This document shows positions 28,231-36,129 of a stretch of 64,000 nucleotides of DNA, one piece after another (position 1 is the first letter of the stretch; every line of letters starts with the position of its first letter). The position numbers and the translations under genes are program-made. The notes beneath the pieces are model-generated. The model was not told the DNA's origin, made no database searches, and was given only the letters and a program-made list of their open reading frames with translations. Where the stretch lies: assembly GCF_001015195.1 (NCBI RefSeq), contig NZ_LDES01000095.1, positions 20,441 through 84,440 on the forward strand, given 5' to 3'. This stretch comes from Sphingomonas sp. Y57. Lineage in GTDB: Bacteria; Pseudomonadota; Alphaproteobacteria; Sphingomonadales; Sphingomonadaceae.

Positions 28231-29640
28231 TCAGCGCGCGATGGCGTCTGGAGCGTCGCCCGCCGGTAGGATGGCTTCCGCGCCCGCGGCCTTGAGGATG
28301 TCACGTTCGACGGTGCTGCTTGCTCGCCAGATATACCAGGCGCCCCACAGATAGCCTGGACACAGAGCGAGCAGCGCGTAGCGCAGGGACTCGCTGCCGA
28401 AAACCGGATGAAGCGCATCGCTCAACATGCCTGTGGCCAAGGGTCCCAAGCCCATGCCGATCAGGTTCGCGAACAGATAGAGAAGCGCGATGGAGGTGGC
28501 TCGCATAGGCGCTGGCACCAGGGTCTGAATCGTCGAGAAGAGCGGTCCGGTCGCGAGCCACGCCCCGAAGGACGCTAGAGCCATGAAGGTGAAAGCCAGC
28601 ACGTAACTCGGCGACATATAGATCAGCGCCGTGACGACGCTGAACGCGCAATAGGACAAGCCGATTGCCCTGAGCTGCTTCTTCTCGTCACTCGGCGCGA
28701 TCCTGGTGGCGATTTCGCCTCCCCACAGCACCCCGGCCAGCCCTCCTCCGCCATGGGCGATGGCCAGCCACATGCCCAATTCGCTGGTCTCGAACCCGTG
28801 CGTCCGGATGAAGAAGGCGGGGCTCCATTGTCCGACACCGCCCGCGAAGAAGGAGGTAAGCGCGAAAGCCACCAGGAGATGACGGAAGGTGGTGTTGAGC
28901 CACAATGCGCGAAAGACCTCACCGATGCCGGGACGCAACTCGTCTCTAGGCATGTCCCCGGACGGGAGACCCTGCGGGCGCGGGGTCGAGGCTCTCGCAC
29001 GCCGGGGTTCGCGCAGTGTGAACCGCGCGAGAGCCGCCAAGCCGATGCCGGGCAGGCCGAGAATCAGGAACATGGTTCGCCAGCCGTAGAGCTCGTTCAG
29101 CCAGCCGGCCAGAAAATAGCCCACGACCAGGCTCAAGGGAGCTCCCATCATATAGATCGACACCGCCCGGGGCCGCTCGTCCCGGGAATAGTGATCAGCG
29201 ATCAGCGAATGGGCCGGAGGGATGCATCCCGCCTCTCCCACGGCCACGCCGATCCGAATCAATAGCAGCTGCGCGAAGGATCCTGCCATCGTGCACGCGG
29301 CGAGCGCGGCGCTCCATAGCGCCGTCGTCAGCGAGATGATCGTCACCCGGTTGCCCTGATCGGCCCAGCGTGCAATCGGAATACCCATCAGCGAATAGAA
29401 GAGCGCGAAGGCGATCCCCGTGAGGACACCCAATTGCGTATCGCTCAGATCGAATTCCAGCTTGATATCCTGGAGGACCAGCCCGAGTGCGATGCGGTCG
29501 ACATAGCTCGATGCCGAGATCATCAGCAGCACGGCCAGCATATATTTCCGATAGTGATCGCCCGTCATCGGCGCGGACACATGCGCGAAAATGGCAGACG
29601 CTGCATCGCCGCCACGGCTGGAGACCGCGGCTCCGGGCAT
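28231..29640 (-). CDS. MFS transporter, Spinster-like (copy 2)
   Basis: 469 aa, twelve predicted membrane helices. Helix 1 and loop features (DRIALGLVLQDIKLEF, LSDTQLGVLTG, GIPIARWADQGNR) match the MFS protein at 10231-11598 almost position by position, so it is the paralogous carrier of the second gene set. Start ATG 29640 has GGAGAGG 10 bases upstream; an internal ATG at 29568 matches the shorter paralogue. It has its own promoter region of 171 bases after gntR, containing a putative GntR operator. Cargo unknown; peptide or amino-acid import is inferred. Confidence 0.9.
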   Translation of the reverse strand: MPGAAVSSRGGDAASAIFAHVSAPMTGDHYRKYMLAVLLMISASSYVDRIALGLVLQDIKLEFDLSDTQLGVLTGIAFALFYSLMGIPIARWADQGNRVTIISLTTALWSAALAACTMAGSFAQLLLIRIGVAVGEAGCIPPAHSLIADHYSRDERPRAVSIYMMGAPLSLVVGYFLAGWLNELYGWRTMFLILGLPGIGLAALARFTLREPRRARASTPRPQGLPSGDMPRDELRPGIGEVFRALWLNTTFRHLLVAFALTSFFAGGVGQWSPAFFIRTHGFETSELGMWLAIAHGGGGLAGVLWGGEIATRIAPSDEKKQLRAIGLSYCAFSVVTALIYMSPSYVLAFTFMALASFGAWLATGPLFSTIQTLVPAPMRATSIALLYLFANLIGMGLGPLATGMLSDALHPVFGSESLRYALLALCPGYLWGAWYIWRASSTVERDILKAAGAEAILPAGDAPDAIAR

Positions 29641-29750
29641 TCATCCATAACCTCTCCCCAAGCCATGACGTCCCTCACCATCTCAACCGTGACGAAGCCG
29701 TTTCGCACCAGCGGAGCGTCATGCGTCCCGCCCATCCTAATATGATTTTC

Positions 29751-29763
29751 GATTTTATCCAAT
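29751..29763 (-). promoter_or_regulatory. Putative GntR operator, site 3
   Basis: ATTGGATAAAATC on the - strand, exact match to sites 1 and 4, about 110 bases upstream of the MFS start at 29640 in the gap behind gntR. Supports separate regulation of this carrier. Confidence 0.7.
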
Positions 29764-29811
29764 CACTGTGGATCGGCATTTTCACCGCTCGATACGCGAT
29801 CGGCAGCGGGG

Positions 29812-30531
29812 CTAACGGCTCGACATGTTCAGCATAGCCAGCAAGTTGCTGCTGGCGCGATCGATATGATCGCGCGTCAACGCAACGGCTTGGCTGACAT
29901 TGCCCCTCCGGCAATAGTTCAGCAAACTGGAATGATCGTCTTTCGCATCGTTCGGCCCGTCATCGAGCGTCAGCACCAGCCTGGTGTAGCGATCGGTGTT
30001 GACCAGCAAGCCCCGGACGATCTCCAGGGTGCGCCGGCGCCCGGATGGCTCGTAGAGCGCCATATGATAGCTGACATTGAGCTCACCCCAGTGGCGGACG
30101 TCCGCCATGTCCAGCCCGGCCGCGAAATTGTCCAGGATGGCCTCCGCCTTCGCCAGGTCGGCATCGGTCATTTTCGGGATCGCATGACGGATCAATTCCG
30201 GCTCCAGCAGGCTCCTCAGCTCGAATAATTCACGAATCTCATCGCTCGACAACGCATTGACGACATAACCGCAATACGCCTTGCTGCTGACAAGACCTTC
30301 ATTCTCCAGGCGCGTAAGGGCTTCCCGGACCGGGTTCCGGCTGACGTCCAGCTCTTCCGCCAGCGCATCTTGCCGAAGCGGCATGCCGTCGGGCAATTCG
30401 CCCGTCATGATGCGCTGGCGCAACTCGCGCGTAACGGCATCCGCGACCGTCTCTTTCACGAATTTGCGCTTGGGCCTGCCCAGCTCGTCGATCGGGCGTC
30501 GCGATGGAGCGACCAGTGAAGCGTCTACCAT
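29812..30531 (-). CDS. GntR family transcriptional regulator (FCD subfamily)
   Basis: 239 aa. Winged helix at about 25-90 (VTRELRQRIMTGELPDG, then RQDALAEELDVSRNPVREAL) followed by an all-helical FCD ligand domain (ELFELRSLLEPELIR, YHMALYEPSGRRRTLEIV, CRRGNVSQAVALTRDHID). FCD members sense small organic or amino acids. The frame continues about 60 codons upstream, but there it would translate the operator-like element itself, so ATG 30531 is preferred; the element then lies 36 bases before it (likely autoregulation). Divergent from the third M19 gene. Probable local regulator of the M19/CocE, TBDR/S9, MFS and M19 units. Confidence 0.9.
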   Translation of the reverse strand: MVDASLVAPSRRPIDELGRPKRKFVKETVADAVTRELRQRIMTGELPDGMPLRQDALAEELDVSRNPVREALTRLENEGLVSSKAYCGYVVNALSSDEIRELFELRSLLEPELIRHAIPKMTDADLAKAEAILDNFAAGLDMADVRHWGELNVSYHMALYEPSGRRRTLEIVRGLLVNTDRYTRLVLTLDDGPNDAKDDHSSLLNYCRRGNVSQAVALTRDHIDRASSNLLAMLNMSSR

Positions 30532-30566
30532 GAAAGGCTGCTTAGCTTCCGGCACGCTTTCTTGCA

Positions 30567-30579
30567 ATTGGATAAAATC
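30567..30579 (+). promoter_or_regulatory. Putative GntR operator, site 4
   Basis: ATTGGATAAAATC between gntR (start 30531, -) and the third M19 gene (start 30638, +), positioned to control both. Exact match to sites 1 and 3. Confidence 0.72.
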
Positions 30580-30637
30580 GTAGATATCGGCAGACCGCTC
30601 GGCGGAAGCGGATCCGGGTTTCAGAGCGAGGATCGAC

Positions 30638-31663
30638 ATGGTTGGACGACGCGCGCGGGGGACCCGCCTATCCGTGTCGAAGATACTCGGCCCCATCCTC
30701 GTTTGGGACAATCATGGCTGCATGCCGCTCCGGCCGGAGGATTCCACCTTTCTTCCCTTGTTGTACAGCGTCCGCGATGCCGGGATTAGCATCGTTACGC
30801 TGAACCTCGCTTATGGGCGGCAAGGTGCAGCGAGCGCGGCGGCGATGGCGGCGTCCTTCACGGCATGGATCGCCGATCGGGCGGACAGCTTCATGCTGGT
30901 GGGCTCCGCCGAGGACGTCCGCCTCGCGCACTGCTCGGGTCGGCTGGGCATCTGCTTCGACCTGGAGGGTATGGAAGCTCTGGACGGTCGGCTCGCGAAC
31001 ATCGAGCGCTTCTACCGCCTCGGCGTGCGATGGATGCTTGCGGCCTATAATCAGCCGGGGATCGCGGGTGGCGGATGCCTTTCCGAGGACGATGACAAGC
31101 TCACACCCTTTGGCCGTGACGCAATTGCCGAAATGAATCGTCTCGGGATGGTCTGCTGCGCGACGCATTGTGGCTACCGCACCGCGCGTGAAATGATCGA
31201 TGTGTCGGCCCATCCGGTTATCTTCTCGCATTCCAACCCGCGCGCCGTCTGGGATCATCCGCGCAATATCCCTGACGACCTCATGATGGCTTGCGCCCGC
31301 CGCGGAGGCGTCATCGGGATCAATGGCTTCGGGCCCTTTCTCGGGCAGAATGACGCCAGCATCGAAACCTATATCGCCCATGTCGAATATGCCCTCGATC
31401 TGGTCGGCGACGATCATGTCGGCATCGCGCTGGACTATGTTTTCGATCGCACCGAGCTCGATGAACTCATTCGCACCGATCCCGACGCTTTCCCCCCCGC
31501 TCATTATGCCGAGGGCGCCAAGATGATCGAGCCGTGGAGGCTGCCCGCCATCGCTGAGCGTCTGCACGATCGCGGGCACTCCCCTCAAACTTTGGCCAAG
31601 CTGTTCGGCGGAAATCACCTGCGCATCGCCGAGCAGGTCTGGGGCAAGCCAGTCGGCCGCTGA
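30638..31663 (+). CDS. Membrane dipeptidase family (M19) protein, third paralogue
   Basis: 341 aa, more distant from the other two M19 proteins. Metal-site residues by eye: His26 kept but the paired Asp replaced by Cys28 (WDNHGCMP versus the usual DGHNDLP), bridging Glu110 kept (DLEGMEALDG), His177 (ATHCGY), His198 (IFSHSN), Arg209 and Asp266 (ALDYV) kept. It therefore has a nearly complete binuclear site with one odd ligand and is more likely to be an active dipeptidase. GAGG about 6 bases before the ATG. Single-gene unit divergent from gntR with a shared operator. Renal-dipeptidase-family enzymes often accept a C-terminal D-residue. Confidence 0.9.
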   Translation: MVGRRARGTRLSVSKILGPILVWDNHGCMPLRPEDSTFLPLLYSVRDAGISIVTLNLAYGRQGAASAAAMAASFTAWIADRADSFMLVGSAEDVRLAHCSGRLGICFDLEGMEALDGRLANIERFYRLGVRWMLAAYNQPGIAGGGCLSEDDDKLTPFGRDAIAEMNRLGMVCCATHCGYRTAREMIDVSAHPVIFSHSNPRAVWDHPRNIPDDLMMACARRGGVIGINGFGPFLGQNDASIETYIAHVEYALDLVGDDHVGIALDYVFDRTELDELIRTDPDAFPPAHYAEGAKMIEPWRLPAIAERLHDRGHSPQTLAKLFGGNHLRIAEQVWGKPVGR

Positions 31664-31720
31664 GCTGCCGCCTTCGGCATCACCGATGGGTGCTGGCTGA
31701 CCGGCCGCCTCTTACCCACC

Positions 31721-32191
31721 CTATCGCGCCGACTCGCGGACGGTCTCCATCGCAACGAAGGTGGACGTGCTCGCGACATGGGGGAGGCTCGAAATCTTCT
31801 CGCCGAGCACCGAGCGGTAGCGGCGAATATCGGGCGTGCGGACCTTGAGCAGATAGTCGAAGCTGCTGGCAATCATATGGCACTCCTCGACCTCGGGGAT
31901 CTTGCGAACCGCCAAGTTGAACTCCGCCAGCGCGGCCTCGCGCGTGTCGGAGAGCTTGACCTCAGCGAAGGCGACATGATCGAGCCCGAGCTTGGCGGGA
32001 TCGACGATGGCGCGAAACCCCACGATCACCCCATTGTCGAGGAGCCGCCGCACCCGCTGCTGACAGGGCGTCTTCGACAAGCCGACCTGTTCGGCCAGGT
32101 CGGTGAAGGTCGTGCGTCCGTCATGCCGCAGAACGCGGAGGATTTTGCGGTCGAACTCATCCAGATCGACTATAGGGGACGTTTGAACCAT
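31721..32191 (-). CDS. Lrp/AsnC family regulator, probable proline-responsive activator of putA
   Basis: 156 aa. N-terminal helix-turn-helix (LDEFDRKILRVLRHDGRTTF, then LAEQVGLSKTPCQQRVRRL) and a C-terminal RAM/ligand domain. Divergent from putA with a gap of about 100 bases, the usual arrangement of PutR-type regulators in alphaproteobacteria whose PutA lacks its own DNA-binding domain. ATG 32191 is used; a TTG 24 bases upstream extends the frame. Likely senses proline, by inference. Confidence 0.9.
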   Translation of the reverse strand: MVQTSPIVDLDEFDRKILRVLRHDGRTTFTDLAEQVGLSKTPCQQRVRRLLDNGVIVGFRAIVDPAKLGLDHVAFAEVKLSDTREAALAEFNLAVRKIPEVEECHMIASSFDYLLKVRTPDIRRYRSVLGEKISSLPHVASTSTFVAMETVRESAR

Positions 32192-32289
32192 GATGATGGA
32201 CCTTATCCTCGCCAATTAAAAGTCGGGATGACCTCGCAGCGGCCCGTCTTAAGTCGAATCGCCTTTGGCGACAGCGCTATATTTCCGCC

Positions 32290-35200
32290 ATGAGCGACAC
32301 ACCAGCTTTTGCCGCCTTCGCGCCCGTCATCAGCCCCCCCACACCGCTGCGGCGCGCGATCACCGCGGCATACCGCCGTCCCGAAGCAGACTGCCTCGCA
32401 CCGCTGCTCGAACAAGCGAAGCTGCCGGCCGAAACCGGGGCTGCCGCAGCGCAAACCGCCGCACAGTTAATCACCGCGCTGCGCGCCAAACGGTCGGGCA
32501 GCGGGGTGGAGGGGCTCGTCCAGGAATTCTCGCTGTCGAGCCAGGAAGGCGTCGCACTGATGTGTCTCGCCGAGGCATTGCTGCGCATTCCCGACGACGC
32601 CACACGCGACGCGCTCATCCGGGACAAGATCGCCGCGGGCGATTGGAAATCGCATGTCGGCGGCGGACGATCCCTGTTCGTCAATGCGGCGACCTGGGGC
32701 CTCGTCGTCACCGGCAAGCTGCTCGACAGCGTCAACGACCGCGGCCTCGCAGCGGCGCTCACCCGCCTGATCGCGCGGACCGGCGAGCCGGTGATCCGCC
32801 GCGCGGTCGATCTCGCGATGCGGATGATGGGCGAGCAGTTCGTGACCGGCGAGACGATCGCGGAGGCGCTGAAACGCGCTCGCGCGATGGAGGCGCAGGG
32901 CTTCCGCTACAGCTATGACATGCTCGGCGAGGCCGCGACCACAGCCGCCGACGCCGCGCGCTATTATGCGGATTATGAGCGCGCGATCCACGCGATCGGG
33001 GAAGCCGCCGCCCAGAAGGGCGTCTATGAGGGCCCCGGCATCTCGATCAAACTCTCGGCGCTTCACCCGCGCTATACCCGCGCCCAGGCGGACCGAGTGA
33101 TGGGCGAGCTGCTGCCCAGGGTGAAGAAACTGGCCGAGCTGGCCCGGCTCTACGACATCGGCTTCAACATCGACGCCGAGGAGGCCGACCGGCTCGAACT
33201 GTCGCTCGACCTGCTGGAGAGCCTGGCGCTCGATCCCGATCTCGCCGGGTGGGACGGCCTCGGCTTCGTGGTCCAGGCCTATGGCAAGCGCTGCCCGTTC
33301 GTGATCGACTGGATCATCGACCTCGCTCGCCGCGCCGAACGCCGCATCATGGTCCGCCTGGTCAAGGGTGCCTACTGGGATGCCGAGATCAAGCGCGCCC
33401 AGGTCGACGGCCTGAGCGACTTTCCCGTCTATACCCGCAAGGTCCACACCGATGTCGCCTATGTGGCCTGCGCGAAGAAGCTGCTCGCAGCCCGTAACGC
33501 GGTCTTCCCGCAGTTCGCGACGCACAATGCGCAGAGCCTCGCCGCCATATACCATATGGCGGGCCCGGACTTCACGGTCGGCGACTATGAATTTCAGTGC
33601 CTCCACGGGATGGGCGAGCCGCTTTACGAGGAGGTCGTCGGCACCCAGAAGCTCGACCGGCCCTGTCGCATCTATGCCCCGGTCGGCACGCATGAGACGC
33701 TGCTCGCCTATCTCGTCCGTCGCCTTCTGGAGAACGGGGCCAATTCCTCGTTCGTGAACCGGATCGGCGACCCCGCCGTGCCGATCGAGGATCTGACCGC
33801 CGACCCGGTCGAGATCGCGCGCGCGATCGAGCCGGTCGCGCCCCACCCGCTGATCGCGCTTCCCGGCGATCTCTATCCGGACCGGCGCAATTCGGCGGGC
33901 ATCGACCTCAGCGACGAGGACGCGCTTGCCGCCCTCGCCGAAGCGCTGCGCGCCAGCGCCAGCCAGCACTGGCATGCTAGGCCCTTGATCGACGGTCTCC
34001 AGATCGAGCGCCGCGAGCTGGCGGTGGCGAACCCCGCCGATCACCGCGACATCGTCGGCACGGTCGCGTTCGCCGCCGAACGGGACGCGCGTGCGGCGGC
34101 ACAAGGCGCGACACGCGCCGCGCCCGGCTGGGCCGCCACGCCGGTCGCCGAGCGCGCCGCCATGCTCGACCGCGCGGCCGACGCGATGCAGGCGAATATG
34201 GCGACGCTGATGGGGCTTGCCATCCGCGAGGCCGGCAAGTCCGCCGCCAACGCCGTCGCCGAAGTCCGCGAGGGCATCGATTTCCTGCGTTATTATGCCG
34301 AGCGCGCCCGCACGACGCTCGGTGAGGCGCAGGCGCCGCTCGGACCGGTCGTCTGCATCAGCCCGTGGAACTTCCCGCTCGCCATTTTCACGGGCCAGGT
34401 CGCCGCAGCGCTGGTCGCCGGCAATCCGGTGCTGGCCAAGCCCGCCGAGGAAACGCCGCTGATCGCCGCCGAAGTGGTCCGCATCCTCCATCATGCCGGC
34501 GTGCCCGCCCCCGTGCTGCAGTTCATTCCCGGCGATGGCGCGATCGGAGCGGCGCTCGTTGCCGCGCCCGATATCGCCGGCGTGATGTTCACCGGGTCGA
34601 CCGAGGTGGGACGCCTGATCCAGAAGCAGCTCGCCACCCGCCTTTCCCCCTTGGGGAAGCCGATCCCTCTGATCGCCGAGACCGGCGGCCAGAATGCGAT
34701 GATCGTCGACAGTTCGGCGCTGGCCGAGCAGGTCGTCGCCGACGTCATCGCGTCGGCCTTCGACAGCGCCGGCCAGCGCTGTTCGGCGTTGCGCATCCTG
34801 GCGCTGCAGGACGAGGTCGCCGATCGCACGCTCGCGATGCTGAAAGGTGCGCTCAAGGAGCTGCGCATCGGCCGGCCGGACCGGCTCTCGATCGACATCG
34901 GTCCGGTTATCACCAGCGAGGCGCGGGAGAATATCCTCCTCCACGTCGCCGCAATGCGCGCCAAGGGCCATCATGTGGAGCAGCAAAGCCTGCCCGCGGA
35001 AGCCAGATTTGGCAGCTTCGTTGCCCCGACGATCATCGAGATCGACACCATCGCCGATCTCAAGCGCGAGGTCTTCGGCCCGGTGCTCCATGTGCTTCGC
35101 TTCAAGCGCGACAGGCTCGACGAGCTGATCGACGCGGTCAACGCGACCGGCTACGGTCTAACCTTCGGGCTGCACACGCGGCTCGACGAGACGATCGATC

Positions 35201-35925
35201 ATGTCACCGGTCGCGTGAAGGCCGGCAATCTCTACATCAACCGCAACGTCATCGGCGCGATCGTCGGCGTTCAGCCGTTCGGTGGGCGCGGCCTTTCGGG
35301 CACCGGTCCCAAAGCGGGCGGACCGCTCTATCTGAACCGCCTGGTCCAGGAGCCGATGCCTGCCAGCAGCCAGGGGGGAGGCCCGCTCGGTGGCGCTCTG
35401 GCCGATTTCGCGACCTGGCTCGACGGCCATGGCGAGGCCGCGGCGGCGAGGCAGGCGCGCGCCTATGGCGCCGCCTCGCAGGTCGGTCGGACGGTCGAGC
35501 TTCCCGGCCCCGTCGGCGAACGCAATCTCTATGCGCTGCACCCGCGCGGCTGCATCCTGCTGAAGCCCCGGACGGCGCGCGGGCTGTACGAACAGATCGC
35601 GGCGGTCCTCGCGACCGGCTGCGACGGCGTGATCGACGGCATGGACATCCCGGCGAACCTGCCGCGAAGCGTTGCCCTCCGGCTGTCGACACATGGCAGC
35701 AAGCCGGTCGCCGCCGTGCTGGTCGAGGGCGAGTGCGATGATCTGCTCGCCACCGCCAGGGATGTGGCCGAGGGTTCGGACATGATCCTGTCGGTCCATG
35801 CGGCGTCCACGGCGCAATGCATGGCGGGCGGGGCCTATCAGCCCGATTGGCTGCTCGAGGAGATCTCGACCTCGATCAACACCACCGCCGCCGGCGGCAA
35901 TGCGACGCTGATGGCGATCGGATAG
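32290..35925 (+). CDS. putA: Bifunctional proline dehydrogenase / L-glutamate gamma-semialdehyde dehydrogenase
   Basis: 1211 aa. It oxidises L-proline to pyrroline-5-carboxylate (FAD) and then to glutamate (NAD). PRODH barrel at about 80-430, with RLVKGAYWDAEIKRAQ (about 357-372) and EFQCLHGMGEP; aldehyde dehydrogenase domain at about 530-990 with PWNFPLAI, FTGSTEVG, the glutamate in AETGGQN and the catalytic cysteine in SAGQRCSALR; a C-terminal domain follows. It lacks the N-terminal ribbon-helix-helix of enterobacterial PutA (about 1320 aa), so control is left to the divergent Lrp protein. This is the natural sink for the proline made by the surrounding enzymes. Confidence 0.97.
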   Translation: MSDTPAFAAFAPVISPPTPLRRAITAAYRRPEADCLAPLLEQAKLPAETGAAAAQTAAQLITALRAKRSGSGVEGLVQEFSLSSQEGVALMCLAEALLRIPDDATRDALIRDKIAAGDWKSHVGGGRSLFVNAATWGLVVTGKLLDSVNDRGLAAALTRLIARTGEPVIRRAVDLAMRMMGEQFVTGETIAEALKRARAMEAQGFRYSYDMLGEAATTAADAARYYADYERAIHAIGEAAAQKGVYEGPGISIKLSALHPRYTRAQADRVMGELLPRVKKLAELARLYDIGFNIDAEEADRLELSLDLLESLALDPDLAGWDGLGFVVQAYGKRCPFVIDWIIDLARRAERRIMVRLVKGAYWDAEIKRAQVDGLSDFPVYTRKVHTDVAYVACAKKLLAARNAVFPQFATHNAQSLAAIYHMAGPDFTVGDYEFQCLHGMGEPLYEEVVGTQKLDRPCRIYAPVGTHETLLAYLVRRLLENGANSSFVNRIGDPAVPIEDLTADPVEIARAIEPVAPHPLIALPGDLYPDRRNSAGIDLSDEDALAALAEALRASASQHWHARPLIDGLQIERRELAVANPADHRDIVGTVAFAAERDARAAAQGATRAAPGWAATPVAERAAMLDRAADAMQANMATLMGLAIREAGKSAANAVAEVREGIDFLRYYAERARTTLGEAQAPLGPVVCISPWNFPLAIFTGQVAAALVAGNPVLAKPAEETPLIAAEVVRILHHAGVPAPVLQFIPGDGAIGAALVAAPDIAGVMFTGSTEVGRLIQKQLATRLSPLGKPIPLIAETGGQNAMIVDSSALAEQVVADVIASAFDSAGQRCSALRILALQDEVADRTLAMLKGALKELRIGRPDRLSIDIGPVITSEARENILLHVAAMRAKGHHVEQQSLPAEARFGSFVAPTIIEIDTIADLKREVFGPVLHVLRFKRDRLDELIDAVNATGYGLTFGLHTRLDETIDHVTGRVKAGNLYINRNVIGAIVGVQPFGGRGLSGTGPKAGGPLYLNRLVQEPMPASSQGGGPLGGALADFATWLDGHGEAAAARQARAYGAASQVGRTVELPGPVGERNLYALHPRGCILLKPRTARGLYEQIAAVLATGCDGVIDGMDIPANLPRSVALRLSTHGSKPVAAVLVEGECDDLLATARDVAEGSDMILSVHAASTAQCMAGGAYQPDWLLEEISTSINTTAAGGNATLMAIG

Positions 35926-35966
35926 CTGCCCCGCGTCAGCAAGAGGTCGGGATAAAAGGAAAGGAC

Positions 35967-36122
35967 ATGATCGCTATGGATCAGAAGCGCATTCCGCCAG
36001 TCAGGATCGAGGAGCAGGCGCGTTCCGCGCCATCGGTGCCCAAAGCGCCGGTGAAGGTCGGCGAGGGCAGCGTGGGATCGGCGGCGGTCGCTGCCGCCCT
36101 CCTCTACATCACCCGCCGCTAG
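35967..36122 (+). CDS. Small hypothetical protein downstream of putA
   Basis: 51 codons with a good ribosome site (AAGGAAAGG 3-8 bases before the ATG), 41 bases after putA. Basic, proline-rich N-terminal half and a short hydrophobic C-terminal stretch (GSAAVAAALLYITRR) that could be a membrane tail. No recognised family. Could be non-coding; conservation would decide. Confidence 0.4.
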   Translation: MIAMDQKRIPPVRIEEQARSAPSVPKAPVKVGEGSVGSAAVAAALLYITRR

Positions 36123-36129
36123 CATCGTC

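Noticed and set aside
30551..30570. GGCACG...TTGC resembling a sigma-54 promoter before the third M19 gene
   Set aside because: Spacing between the two boxes is one base too long, and it overlaps the GntR-like operator in a GntR-type locus.
30532..30711. Upstream extension of gntR
   Set aside because: It would translate the operator-like element; no family similarity in those about 60 residues.
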